Source: a virus. Taken from it: a DNA stretch of 36,643 nucleotides. A program made the translations under genes and the position numbers. Where the stretch lies: positions 1-36,643 of IMG/VR virus record IMGVR_UViG_3300027805_000039; one strand, given 5' to 3'. The notes beneath the pieces were generated by a model. It ran no database searches. It was not told the DNA's origin and saw only the letters and a program-made list of their open reading frames with translations. Position 1 is the stretch's first letter. Each line of letters starts with the position of its first letter. Of this stretch, positions 1-9,913 are shown in pieces.

Positions 1-143
1 CCCCCTAGTGATGGACCCCAGCCGGTTCAACGAAACCGCCCCGTCATACTCCCAGTTCACCAAGTTCGTGACCCGTTTGGGCAAGGGCACACACACAGTC
101 GCGGCCCGCGTCCGCAATGACAAACCGTGGGAGCGCACTGACC
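1..143. repeat. Terminal redundancy, left copy (circular overlap)
   Basis: These 143 bases match the last 143 bases of the window (36501-36643) except at positions 2 (C here, A there) and 17 (C here, A there). The repeat lies inside a protein-coding gene and the reading frame continues across it. This is what the ends of an assembled circular or circularly permuted contig look like, rather than a biological direct terminal repeat. The second mismatch changes Pro (here) to Thr (right copy). Both mismatches are within 17 bases of the contig edge, where assembly errors are common. Confidence 0.9.
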
Positions 144-1168
144 TGTCCGTGTCGGCGTCCGATGACAAGGTGTCGGCGTCCAACCACGGCTTGGCGGCTG
201 GCTCCAAGGTGCGCGTGTTTGACATTTCCAAGTCGGGTACCGGCCTGACCAAAGGTAATGACTACTTCCTCGTAAACGTCACGGACAACGACTTCAAGTT
301 GTCGACCACGTCAGGCGGGTCCGCGGTCAACATCACCGCTGACGCGAAGATTGACATTCGCCTCGTGGCCGATTCCACGGCGGGTTTCCTGTTCACGGCG
401 TGGGCCATCGACGACACAAACAAACCCACCACCCTCATCCTCAGGTCACGGGCAGCGGACTGGGAAGTCACCACAACCGCGCCAAAACATTTGCCGGCCA
501 TGGTGCTGCGCACCCTCATGGAAGAGGCAGCCGCCCGCGGCGCGTACCGGTTCTCCAAGTTCACCTACGGGTTCAGCCAGTCGGCCCCCACAAGCGGGTC
601 ATGGTCAACGAAGGCTGACATTTCCCTGAAGGTCGGCACGTCACTGCTTCAGGTGATGGACACCATGGTGGACCTAGGGCACGACTTTTGGTTGGACCCT
701 GCCACGTGTGAGCTTGAGGCGTGGGAGTCCCGCGGCACAACCAAGTCCGTGACGTTGGCACTTGAAGATAACCTCATGGAGTACGCGACCCGCGCGGAAC
801 CGAAACTGAAAACACAAGCCCTGATCCGCACCAAAGAGGGGTGGACGCAAACCAGCGTCAACGCGGACACAAACGGGCGCCGCGAAACCTACTTGGAGTA
901 CGGCAACATGCGGGACGAGGACACCGCCCGCACCACCGCCCAAAAGCTGCTACGCCGCACCGGGAAAACGCAGCTGGTTGCCACGAAGGTCGCCGCCATC
1001 GTGAAGACGGGCGCGGCCCCGTATGTGGACTTTGCGGTAGGTGACGTGGTCACGGTCCCGAACGCCACGGGAACCGGAACGTTGAGTGCCCGCGTGCTCA
1101 CCATCGCCATGGTGCACGACGGCAAAAACGTGCGCTTCATGCCTGAGCTGGAGGTGCTGAGTGCCTGA
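1..1168 (+). CDS. Tail tip/baseplate protein, C-terminal part (gene continues from 35857-36643)
   Basis: This is the 3' part of a gene that starts at 35857; joined across the contig ends it is 1812 nt, 603 residues. An internal GTG at 8 is only an in-frame valine. About 50-120 residues after the junction there is a small beta-rich insert with an 'NHGLAAGSKVRV...GND-YFLVNVTDNDFKLS' pattern, which resembles the FCCH-like inserts seen in phage tail proteins. The rest, roughly residues 300-600 of the full protein, has alternating beta strands and a final 'DFAVGDVVTVPN' stretch typical of Gp37-type siphovirus tail proteins. Its stop overlaps the start of the next tail gene (GTG at 1161), so translation is probably coupled. 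Position after a Dit-like protein fits a tail hub or tip role. Family assignment is by position and general look; the junction is certain, the function moderate. Confidence 0.8.
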   Translation, partial: PLVMDPSRFNETAPSYSQFTKFVTRLGKGTHTVAARVRNDKPWERTDLSVSASDDKVSASNHGLAAGSKVRVFDISKSGTGLTKGNDYFLVNVTDNDFKLSTTSGGSAVNITADAKIDIRLVADSTAGFLFTAWAIDDTNKPTTLILRSRAADWEVTTTAPKHLPAMVLRTLMEEAAARGAYRFSKFTYGFSQSAPTSGSWSTKADISLKVGTSLLQVMDTMVDLGHDFWLDPATCELEAWESRGTTKSVTLALEDNLMEYATRAEPKLKTQALIRTKEGWTQTSVNADTNGRRETYLEYGNMRDEDTARTTAQKLLRRTGKTQLVATKVAAIVKTGAAPYVDFAVGDVVTVPNATGTGTLSARVLTIAMVHDGKNVRFMPELEVLSA

Positions 1169-2767
1169 CGGTGATTTCCGCCGCCCACCCCAGTTGTGGG
1201 AACAGCGCCTGGCGCAGCTGGTTTCCATGACCAGCGTGGGTGTGGTGTCGGGTGGGGGCACGGACCCGAACACCCCTGACCTGCCGCCTGGTGACGGGGG
1301 CCCAGGTATTGAGCCTGAGCCGGTGACGCCCGCCCCGGTCGACTTCATCGCCCCGTCAACCCCGACCCTGACCGGAACGGTGCAGGGTTTGCGGGTTTCG
1401 TGGAACGGGTTGAACTCGTCGGGCAACGCATACCCGTCTGACGTTTACGTTGAGGTTCACTACTCCACGTCGGGCGCCACGTTCACCCCGAGCAGCTTGA
1501 CGCTGGCGGGCACCCTGCTGGGGTCGGCGGGCTTTTTCACCATCATGGGCCTGTCGGCGGGCACCACGTATTACGTGCGCCTAGTCGGCGTCGACGCAAA
1601 GGGAAACCGCACGGACCCGTCCACGGCGGCGTCAAGCCAGACAGGTTTGACCACCTCAAGCGACTACGGAACCGCTACTATTACCAGCGGCGCAGTGTCT
1701 TTCAACGCCCGCCAAATCGGTGGCATAACCACCACGGTCGGCACGACTCAGCCAAGCTCCCCCGTCACTGGTGACATTTGGTTGGACTCAAGCGGCGGCG
1801 CCATCACACACAAGCGGTGGGACGGGTCGTCGTGGGTCACGCAGGCGTTTGACTCGGAGTCAATTTCGGCTGGTGCCATCACGGCCACGCAGATCGCTGC
1901 CGGTGCCATCACCGCTGGGGCTATTGCCGCTGGCGCTGTCACTGCCGCAAAGATTGACGCGGGCGCAATCACTGCTGACAAGATTGCCGCCGCCACCATC
2001 ACGGGCGACAAGATTGCCGCCAACACAATTGACGCCACAAAGATTTCAGCGGCGTTCATCACGGCTTCAGACGTGAACGGCAACGTAACTAGTATCAGCG
2101 GTAGCGCGATCACCTCGGGCACCATCACGGGCCGCACGGTGCAGTCCTCAAGTGGCACTAGCCGCATCGTGCTGAACAACGCTGACACGCTCGACTTCTA
2201 CTCAAGCAACGTGAAGCGCGGCGACCTGTATGGCGTTACCGTCAGCGGCCTCAACGGCATCGGCGTCACCGGCGCCATGGACGTGTCCAGCACTCTGTTT
2301 TGTCAGGGCCTAAGTGTCAGCAGCTCAACCGTTGACATGATCGGGGTGTACAACAACAACACCACGGGCCTAGCGCCTGTCGGCATCACCACGGATGGAC
2401 GTTTGCGCCGTAACGGCACGTCGTCACAGATGATCAAGTACGACATTGCCACTCTTTCCGGTGCCCTGTCGGAAAGCGTTGACGCGGCCCGCCAGTGTGA
2501 CGTGGTCACGTCGGACCCTGCCGCCATCCTTGACGTGGGCGTCGTCGAGTTCTCTGTCATTGACGAGGGCCTGCCCACGGAACGTCGATTGCTGGGCTTT
2601 ATCGCTGACGACGTGGCCGACAAGCTGCCCATTGCCGTGCTGCGGGATGCCGAGGGCGCACCCGCCGGCGTTATCGACCAGGCCATGGTGGCCGCCCTGC
2701 TTTCCGTAGTGCAGCAGCAACAGCAGCAAATCACTGACCTAACCGCCCGCATTGAAGCGTTGGAGGC

Positions 2768-2771
<4 letters not shown>
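1161..2771 (+). CDS. Tail fibre/baseplate protein with Fn3 domain, trimeric repeats and C-terminal S74-like chaperone
   Basis: The product is 536 residues. Residues about 65-165 form a fibronectin type III-like domain (strand pattern ending '...GTTYYVRLVGVDAKGNRT'). Residues about 236-310 hold tandem hydrophobic repeats of the type AGAITADKIAAATITGDKI, which in phage fibres form elongated trimeric stalks. The last ~100 residues (a 'RRLLGFIADDVADKLP' segment, then a helix with six consecutive Gln and an LTARIEALEA coiled-coil end) look like the intramolecular chaperone domain of peptidase S74 fibres, which trimerises the fibre and is often auto-cleaved. The usual Ser-Asp cleavage signature is not obvious, so cleavage is unproven. 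GTG start with GGAG upstream overlaps the previous stop. Role inferred: host-contact fibre or side baseplate component. Confidence 0.8.
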
Positions 2772-5175
<2,404 letters not shown>

Positions 5176-5178
5176 GCA

Positions 5179-5499
5179 ATGGCAACCACATACAAGGAGC
5201 AGGTCGCGCAGGGCACGGCCTCCACGGGCACCTACTCGACCCTTTACAGCACCGGCGCTGGGGTCACGGCGGTCTGCCAACTGATGATCTCCAATGAGTC
5301 ATCGAGCGCGGTCACCGTGCGGGTCGGCCTTGCGGACTCAGCGGGTACGCCGTCGCGGTTCCGGCTTTACGACGTGGTCGTGGCTGGCAATGACACGCTC
5401 TCGTTCGGCCCGATCAACATGGCCGCGTCACGATTCCTACGAGTGTCGTCAAGCGCGAACACTTGCACGTTCTGGGGCGACGTTGCGGAGATTTCCTAA
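5179..5499 (+). CDS. Small beta-sandwich tail-associated protein
   Basis: A 106-residue protein with a beta-strand-rich pattern ('VCQLMISNESSSAVTVRVGLAD...GNDTLSFGPINMAASRFLRVSSSANTCTFWGDVAEIS') and a conserved-looking end. Proteins of this size and pattern often follow collagen-like fibres in phage genomes and may cap or decorate the fibre. It starts three bases after the collagen gene stop and its stop overlaps the start of the next gene by one base (TAATG). No enzymatic motif is visible. The specific function is unknown; placement in the host-recognition block is the main evidence for a fibre-tip or capping role. Confidence 0.65.
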   Translation: MATTYKEQVAQGTASTGTYSTLYSTGAGVTAVCQLMISNESSSAVTVRVGLADSAGTPSRFRLYDVVVAGNDTLSFGPINMAASRFLRVSSSANTCTFWGDVAEIS

Positions 5500-6428
5500 T
5501 GCCGTTCAAGAGCGCAGCAGGCTCAGGCTTGACGGGCGGTAGGCAAAAGAGTGCAAAGTCTGCCGTTCGCAGGGGCACACCGATCGCTGTGCGATATCTA
5601 GTCATCGCGGGCGGCGGTGGAGGTGGCTCAAGTATTGGCGGCGGCGGCGGCGCTGGTGGCTACCGGTGCAGCGTTCCTGGCGAATCATCAGGTGGCGGGG
5701 CCAGCGCAGAAAGCACGTTCGCGCCAATCCTGGGTACGGCCTACACCGTCACAGTCGGGGCTGGTGGTTCAGGCGGCGTCAGCGGAACCAACACCGTCGG
5801 CACCAACGGTTCAAACTCAGCATTTGCCACTGTCACGTCAACTGGTGGCGGTTACGGCGGCAATGGTGCTGTCAATGGCGCGGCCGGTGGTAGCGGCGGT
5901 GGCACGCGCGGCACGATGACCGCGGGAACCGCCACGGCTAATCAAGGCTACGGTGGCAACAATTCGCCCAGCGTCAGCGACGCTGCTGGCGGCGGCGGCG
6001 GCGCTTCAGCTGCTGGCGGCGTTGCCTCAACTAACGCTGGCGGCGTTGGAGGTAACGGCGTCGCGTCGTCAATCACCGGCTCATCGGTCACCCGCGCTGG
6101 CGGTGGCGGTGGTGGCAACAATTACGCAAATGGGTCGTCACGTCTTGGCGGCTCTGGCGGTTCTGGCGGTGGTGGTGCAGGGTCACCGGGCGCAGATCAG
6201 AATGGCGTCGCCGGAAGCGCGAATACAGGTGGAGGCGGGGGCGGCGGCGGCAACCCCGTCACGAATGCTGGCGGGACTGGCGGCTCTGGTGTTGTCATCC
6301 TCTCGGTTCCCGACATCTACACCGCAACCTTCTCCGGTGGCGTGACTCAGACCTCGACCGCGTCAGGCGGTCGCCGGATCTACACGATCACGGCTGCCGG
6401 TGCATCTGACACCGTGACTTTCGCTTAG
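5499..6428 (+). CDS. Glycine-rich (polyglycine) tail adhesin-like protein
   Basis: A 309-residue protein. After ~30 residues, a 'YLVIAGGGGGG' strand leads into many runs of Gly (for example GGGGGAGG, GGSGGGG, GGGGGGGG) spread over ~230 residues. It ends with 'GGSGVVILSVP' and a beta-rich tail. This is the layout of a widespread phage glycine-rich family; in the T-even-like phage S16 adhesin, comparable glycine-rich motifs fold as a polyglycine-II sandwich at the fibre tip with variable loops contacting the receptor. I chose the ATG at 5499 over an upstream in-frame codon because it overlaps the preceding stop (TAATG) and gives the family's usual short leader. Likely a receptor-binding or adhesin-like virion protein. 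Confidence 0.75.
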   Translation: MPFKSAAGSGLTGGRQKSAKSAVRRGTPIAVRYLVIAGGGGGGSSIGGGGGAGGYRCSVPGESSGGGASAESTFAPILGTAYTVTVGAGGSGGVSGTNTVGTNGSNSAFATVTSTGGGYGGNGAVNGAAGGSGGGTRGTMTAGTATANQGYGGNNSPSVSDAAGGGGGASAAGGVASTNAGGVGGNGVASSITGSSVTRAGGGGGGNNYANGSSRLGGSGGSGGGGAGSPGADQNGVAGSANTGGGGGGGGNPVTNAGGTGGSGVVILSVPDIYTATFSGGVTQTSTASGGRRIYTITAAGASDTVTFA

Positions 6429-6436
6429 GAGACTCT

Positions 6437-6817
6437 GTGGCTCATTACGCATACCTTGACGCCAATGACGTCGTCACTCAGGTCATCGTCGGCAAAGATG
6501 AGGGCGAGGACGGCGTTGACTGGGAGGCTTATTACGGCGCAAAGCGCACCTCTTACAACACGCACGGCGGCGTCCACGCTAACGGCGGCACTCCGTTCCG
6601 CTACAACTATGCGGGGATCGGATTCAAGTTCAGCGACGCTCCTGAGTGGGCAGCGCAGGGCGGCGCATTTATCCCGCCGCAGCCTTACCCGTCGTGGTCG
6701 CTGAACCTTGACACGGCCCTGTGGGATGCACCGACACCAATGCCTGCCGAGGGTGGCCCGTGGGTGTGGGACGAGAACGCCCTGTCGTGGGTGAGCATGT
6801 CGGCCCCACCTGAGTGA
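6437..6817 (+). CDS. Conserved small tail-accessory protein of unknown function
   Basis: A 126-residue protein with a GTG start preceded by TAGGAG. It carries 'YNYAGIGFKFSD', 'GAFIPPQPYPSW' and a closing 'WVWDENALSWV' segment. This motif set is familiar from small proteins next to tail fibre genes in many aquatic phages, where the function is not established. It is soluble, aromatic-rich and lacks signal peptide or membrane segments. It sits directly downstream of the glycine-rich adhesin gene (8-base gap), suggesting a fibre-associated, chaperone or cap role; that is inference only. Confidence 0.65.
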   Translation: MAHYAYLDANDVVTQVIVGKDEGEDGVDWEAYYGAKRTSYNTHGGVHANGGTPFRYNYAGIGFKFSDAPEWAAQGGAFIPPQPYPSWSLNLDTALWDAPTPMPAEGGPWVWDENALSWVSMSAPPE

Positions 6818-6842
6818 CGCCTACCGCTGGGAGAATCACGGC

Positions 6843-7010
6843 ATGCCCTACGCCTACCTCGTCGCCAGTAAGAGCGACGCCTACGAGTCAGCCGTGTTCA
6901 CCCGCAAGGCCGAGGCCATCGAGTACGCCCAGATCATCGGGGCCGTAGCCGTAGATCGGGTGGAGTTGAACAGCCCTCACTCTGAGCGTGAAATCTGGTC
7001 CTCAATCTAG
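6843..7010 (+). CDS. Small hypothetical protein (55 aa)
   Basis: ATG with GGGAG about 8 bases upstream gives 55 residues beginning MPYAYLVASKSDAYESAVF and containing 'TRKAEAIEYAQIIGAVAVDRVELN'. The codon pattern has GC-rich third positions like neighbouring genes. It reads like a small two-strand, one-helix protein; no family is recognised. It is the penultimate gene of the tail-fibre operon. Confidence 0.55.
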   Translation: MPYAYLVASKSDAYESAVFTRKAEAIEYAQIIGAVAVDRVELNSPHSEREIWSSI

Positions 7011-7021
7011 GGGTTACGGAC

Positions 7022-7111
7022 ATGGACGGCTATTACGGCATGATCGGCGCCCTGGTCGGCGTCGTGCTGGGCAACGTCATCGTCGGCCTGTGGATCTCGC
7101 GCCGTCCCTAA
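7022..7111 (+). CDS. Predicted 29-residue single-pass membrane peptide
   Basis: ATG at 7022, preceded by AGGGG, encodes 29 residues: a short acidic start (MDGYYGMIGA), one continuous hydrophobic segment rich in Val, Gly and Leu, and a basic WISRRP end. This is a typical single transmembrane helix with a positive C-terminal flank. It is the last gene before a region of hairpins. It could be an accessory lysis or membrane peptide, but nothing in the sequence settles this. Small size makes it uncertain. Confidence 0.45.
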   Translation: MDGYYGMIGALVGVVLGNVIVGLWISRRP

Positions 7112-7124
7112 CGTAAGAATTGCG

Positions 7125-7170
7125 GACACTTCTCATAGGCGGGCCATGAGCTCGGGTTATGAGAAGTGTC
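7125..7170. repeat. 13-bp perfect inverted repeat with 20-base spacer
   Basis: GACACTTCTCATA at 7125-7137 is matched by its exact reverse complement TATGAGAAGTGTC at 7158-7170. The spacer is GC-rich and contains GAGCTC. There is no T-run after the right arm, so a standard intrinsic terminator is unlikely. It lies in the ~170-base gap between the tail operon and the methyltransferase gene, so it may be an RNA structure, a protein-binding site or a processing site. Confidence 0.6.
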
Positions 7171-7234
7171 GGAGACCCGTGCCACCCTTGGCGGTGGACT
7201 AGTACGCCCTCATAACTGAATAGGAACCTCGCGC

Positions 7235-7263
7235 ACGCCCTCGACCATCGTCGGGGGCGTTTC
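7235..7263 (+). terminator. Probable intrinsic terminator after the tail-fibre operon
   Basis: ACGCCCTCGA (7235-7244) pairs with TCGGGGGCGT (7251-7260), a 10-bp stem with one G-U pair and a 6-base loop, followed by TTTCCATTT. It ends just before the ribosome-binding site of the methyltransferase gene, so it probably ends or attenuates transcription from the tail genes. Confidence 0.6.
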
Positions 7264-7278
7264 CATTTGGGGAGACTG

Positions 7279-8598
7279 ATGGACGCCTGGCACCACGACG
7301 ACCGCTATACCATCTACAACGGCGACTGCCTAGAAGTTCTGCGGGCCTTGCCTGACGCCTCGGTGGATGCCGTCGTCACTGACCCGCCCTATGGGCTGGA
7401 GTTTATGGGGAAGGAGTGGGACCGCTTCGGGCGGGACACCGGCAACCACGCTCACCGCGAGGCCCCGAGGTTTACCTCCGATCACATGGGCAAGGGCTTT
7501 GACAAGATGCCCAACACCTATGAAGCGGGGCGGCCATTTCAGCGGTGGTGCGAGCTGTGGGCAGCCGAGTGCCTGCGGGTCCTCAAGCCCGGTGGGCACC
7601 TCCTCGCCTTCGGCGGCACCCGAACCTGGCACCGCCTCGCCTGCGCCATCGAGGACGCCGGATTCGAGGTCCGCGACAGTATCGCGTGGATGTACGGGTC
7701 GGGCTTCCCTAAGTCGCTGGACGTGTCCAAGGCGATCGACAAGGCGGCGGGAGCCGAGCGCCAGGTCATTGACTTCAAGCGCACCAACGTCGGGATGCAG
7801 GGCGGCAACTTCACGGCGGGATCGGAGCAGGCCGACGTGCCCGTAACCGCTCCCGCTACGGACGCGGCCCGTGAATGGTCGGGTTGGGGGACGGCACTCA
7901 AGCCCGCCCACGAGCCCATCGTCGTCGCCCGCAAGCCCCTCATGGGCACGGTCGCGGCGAACGTGCTGGAGCATGGCACGGGGGCGCTCAACATCGACGG
8001 GTGCCGGATCGGAACCGAGCCGCGCACCTTTGACAGCAAGGGCATCCGGCCCGGTCAGGGACATTACGTTGGTGACGATTGGCAGCCGGATCGCGCGTCG
8101 GTGACTGTCGCGGGCCGGTGGCCTGCGAACGTGGTGCTGGACGAGGACCAGGCCGCCGAGCTCGACCAGCAAAGCGGCTGGAGCAAGACGCCCAGCAAGG
8201 TGACTCGTGGCCCCGATAGGTCACCGTCATCCTTTGGCCTGCGGACTGAGTCCGAGGTCGCCGCCTGCTACGGCGACAGCGGCGGCGCCTCTCGCTTCTT
8301 CTACGTCGCCAAAGCCCCCGCCCGCGAACGCCCCAAGGTCGACGGCACCGCCCACCCCACCGTCAAGCCCCTGACCCTCATGCGCTGGCTGTGCCGCCTC
8401 GTCACCCCACCCGACGGCGTCATCCTTGAGCCCTTCGCGGGCAGCGGCACCACCGTTGAGGCCGCGTTGCTGGAAGGTTTCCGCGTCGTCGCCATTGAGC
8501 GGGAAGCCGACTACCTCCCGCTGATTCAAGCCCGCCTAGATCGGGTCGCCGCGACAGAGCCGACCGATGAGCAGCTCACCCTTGACGCATCGGCCTAG
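7279..8598 (+). CDS. DNA methyltransferase, beta class (N6-adenine or N4-cytosine)
   Basis: A 439-residue enzyme. The catalytic motif TDPPYG is at residues 34-39 and the SAM-binding motif FAGSGTT is at about 386-392. The order catalytic motif, long central target-recognition region, then SAM motif defines the beta class of amino-methyltransferases. DPPY favours N6-adenine but does not exclude N4-cytosine. The central ~150 residues (from 'GKEWDRF' onwards) would determine the recognised site. ATG at 7279 is chosen over the in-frame TTG at 7267 because GGGGAGA lies at 7269-7275. Likely protects phage DNA from host restriction; no cognate restriction endonuclease is adjacent. Followed by a second methyltransferase gene. 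Confidence 0.9.
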   Translation: MDAWHHDDRYTIYNGDCLEVLRALPDASVDAVVTDPPYGLEFMGKEWDRFGRDTGNHAHREAPRFTSDHMGKGFDKMPNTYEAGRPFQRWCELWAAECLRVLKPGGHLLAFGGTRTWHRLACAIEDAGFEVRDSIAWMYGSGFPKSLDVSKAIDKAAGAERQVIDFKRTNVGMQGGNFTAGSEQADVPVTAPATDAAREWSGWGTALKPAHEPIVVARKPLMGTVAANVLEHGTGALNIDGCRIGTEPRTFDSKGIRPGQGHYVGDDWQPDRASVTVAGRWPANVVLDEDQAAELDQQSGWSKTPSKVTRGPDRSPSSFGLRTESEVAACYGDSGGASRFFYVAKAPARERPKVDGTAHPTVKPLTLMRWLCRLVTPPDGVILEPFAGSGTTVEAALLEGFRVVAIEREADYLPLIQARLDRVAATEPTDEQLTLDASA

Positions 8599-8698
8599 CC
8601 TCGTCCTAGAGCTACCGCCCGACCGTTGGGTCTACTGCCTCGCGTGTCAGAAACCGTGGCCGTGCGACGACGCCTCACCCGACTCGTGGCGGCAATAA
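8567..8698 (+). CDS. Possible zinc-ribbon microprotein (43 aa)
   Basis: ATG at 8567 overlaps the last 32 bases of the methyltransferase gene in another frame and gives 43 residues with 'RWVYCLACQKPWPCDD' in the middle. A CxxC pair followed by a third Cys is typical of tiny actinobacterial zinc-binding proteins. Third codon positions are GC-rich. No separate ribosome-binding site is obvious, so translation would be coupled. Function unknown. Confidence 0.4.
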   Translation: MSSSPLTHRPSLVLELPPDRWVYCLACQKPWPCDDASPDSWRQ

Positions 8699-8836
8699 CT
8701 TGCCAATTGACGACAGGGGGTGCCCCGTGTGCGATTGCCGCAGATGCCTCGGATAATTCCGCGTCGCTAATCACTTTTCCGACACGCCCGAATGTCAGCC
8801 AAGTGTGCCACTCTCTCCATCGGGGAGGTATCACCT

Positions 8837-9913
8837 GTGCGTATCGGCTCACTCTTTAGCGGCTATGGCGGCTTGGACATGGCCGTCAGCTCAGTCCTGG
8901 GCGGCCAGGTCGCGTGGCACGTCGAGTACGACAAGGCGCCCTCCCGCATCCTTGCCCACCACTACCCCGACGTACCCAATTACGGCGACGTGACGGCGGT
9001 GGACTTCACGACCATTGAGCCCGTCGACGTGCTGACAGGGGGCTACCCATGCCAGCCCTTTAGCCACGCCGGCATGCGGAAAGGCACCAATGATGAGCGA
9101 CACCTGTGGCCCCACGTTCTACGCGCCATTAGGGAAATGGGACCGCGACTCGCAATCTTGGAAAACGTCCGAGGCCACATCTCTCTGGGCTTTGACGTTG
9201 TCCTCTCTGACCTTGCCAGCGTGGGGTGGTCTGCAAGATGGGGAGTTGTTCGAGCATCCGACGCCGGAGCACCTCACCAACGCGCCCGCCTCTTCATCGT
9301 TGCCTACCCCGACGGGGGACGACGCCAACAACGTGACCAGGGCAAGCGGCACGTTCACGTCGCTGACTCGGACGGTCAACGGCTTTCTACCGACACCGAC
9401 GACGCAGGATGCAGCGAATACGGCGGGGCCGTCGCAGATGCGGCGCAACACTCTGCCGCTCAATGCAGCTGTCGCCCTACTGCCAACGCCAGCCGTGAAC
9501 GACATGGGCGAGGGCAAGACGCTGGAATGGTGGGACGAGTGGGCACCTCGTCAGATGTCATCGGACGGCAGGCCAGCGCCCCACGGGAGGTCGTTAGCGA
9601 TAGAGGCGCTCAGGGCTTCGATTGGGGCGAGTACGACCCCGCCATCGCCCGATGGGAGCAAGTCCTCGGACGACCCGCACCCGCACCTACTGAGCCTAGA
9701 GCCGATGGCGTACACCGCCTAAGCCCTCGATTTACCGAGTGGATGATGGGCCTGCCAGACGGGCATGTCACGGACCCCGCCATAGGCATCAGTCGCACAG
9801 ACCAACTCAAGGCGCTAGGCAACGGCGTCGTGCCGCAACAGGCAGCCCTAGCCCTTGACGTACTTCTCAAGGGCACGCCGTATGACCTCAGACAAGGACT
9901 CGCCACGGTCTAG
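8837..9913 (+). CDS. C5-cytosine DNA methyltransferase
   Basis: A 358-residue enzyme with motif I 'LFSGYGGLD' (residues 6-14), catalytic PCQPFS (71-76, Cys72), ENV (109-111), QRARLF (148-153) and a C-terminal 'KALGNGVVPQQ' motif X. GTG at 8837 is chosen because GGGGAGG lies at 8822-8828 and the product then begins exactly at motif I, as usual. The region between about residues 158 and 265, where the target-recognition domain should be, looks poor in this frame (Arg, Gln, His, Asp rich, no motifs), while the +1 frame of the same DNA looks protein-like (see 9090-9722). The 3' end overlaps a leftward ribbon-helix-helix gene by 66 bases. Probable role: modification against host restriction. Confidence 0.88.
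   Translation: MRIGSLFSGYGGLDMAVSSVLGGQVAWHVEYDKAPSRILAHHYPDVPNYGDVTAVDFTTIEPVDVLTGGYPCQPFSHAGMRKGTNDERHLWPHVLRAIREMGPRLAILENVRGHISLGFDVVLSDLASVGWSARWGVVRASDAGAPHQRARLFIVAYPDGGRRQQRDQGKRHVHVADSDGQRLSTDTDDAGCSEYGGAVADAAQHSAAQCSCRPTANASRERHGRGQDAGMVGRVGTSSDVIGRQASAPREVVSDRGAQGFDWGEYDPAIARWEQVLGRPAPAPTEPRADGVHRLSPRFTEWMMGLPDGHVTDPAIGISRTDQLKALGNGVVPQQAALALDVLLKGTPYDLRQGLATV
9090..9722 (+). CDS. Overlapping 210-codon frame inside the C5 methyltransferase gene, LPTP-repeat protein
   Basis: This frame lies wholly within the C5 methyltransferase gene, shifted by one base. It starts with two ATG codons after GGAAAGG (9078-9084, 5-base spacing) and encodes 210 residues. Early residues include 'KWDRDSQSWKTSEATSLWALTL'-type sequence and 'ELFEHPTPEHLT'; later it has three repeats of the form LPTPTxxD (SSSLPTPTGDD, FLPTPTTQD, LLPTPAVND), the last followed by 'GKTLEWWDEW'. 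From memory, such LPTP repeats occur in uncharacterised phage and actinobacterial proteins linked to C5 methyltransferases. Over 9300-9480 third-position GC, counted by eye for 60 codons, is about 77% in this frame and about 62% in the methyltransferase frame. It may be a separate gene, or the target-recognition part of the enzyme reached by frameshifting. Translation is unproven. Confidence 0.5.
   Translation: MMSDTCGPTFYAPLGKWDRDSQSWKTSEATSLWALTLSSLTLPAWGGLQDGELFEHPTPEHLTNAPASSSLPTPTGDDANNVTRASGTFTSLTRTVNGFLPTPTTQDAANTAGPSQMRRNTLPLNAAVALLPTPAVNDMGEGKTLEWWDEWAPRQMSSDGRPAPHGRSLAIEALRASIGASTTPPSPDGSKSSDDPHPHLLSLEPMAYTA

Noticed and set aside
1-143. Terminal repeat as a biological direct terminal repeat
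   Set aside because: It is inside a coding gene with continuous frame and imperfect at the extreme edge; a circular assembly overlap explains it better.
5617-6345. Alternative frames inside the glycine-rich gene
   Set aside because: GGC repeats give Ala- or Arg-rich shadows in the other frames; the glycine frame matches a known phage family with a proper start.
7125-7170. Inverted repeat as a tyrosine recombinase core site
   Set aside because: The 20-base spacer is much longer than the 6-8 bases between recombinase arms.
7112-7266. tRNA gene in the gap before the methyltransferase
   Set aside because: No cloverleaf with a T-loop GGTTCGA-type sequence and acceptor stem could be formed.
7330-8172. 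280-codon leftward frame opposite the beta-class methyltransferase
   Set aside because: The sense frame has complete motifs and a good start; the antisense product has no recognisable motif.
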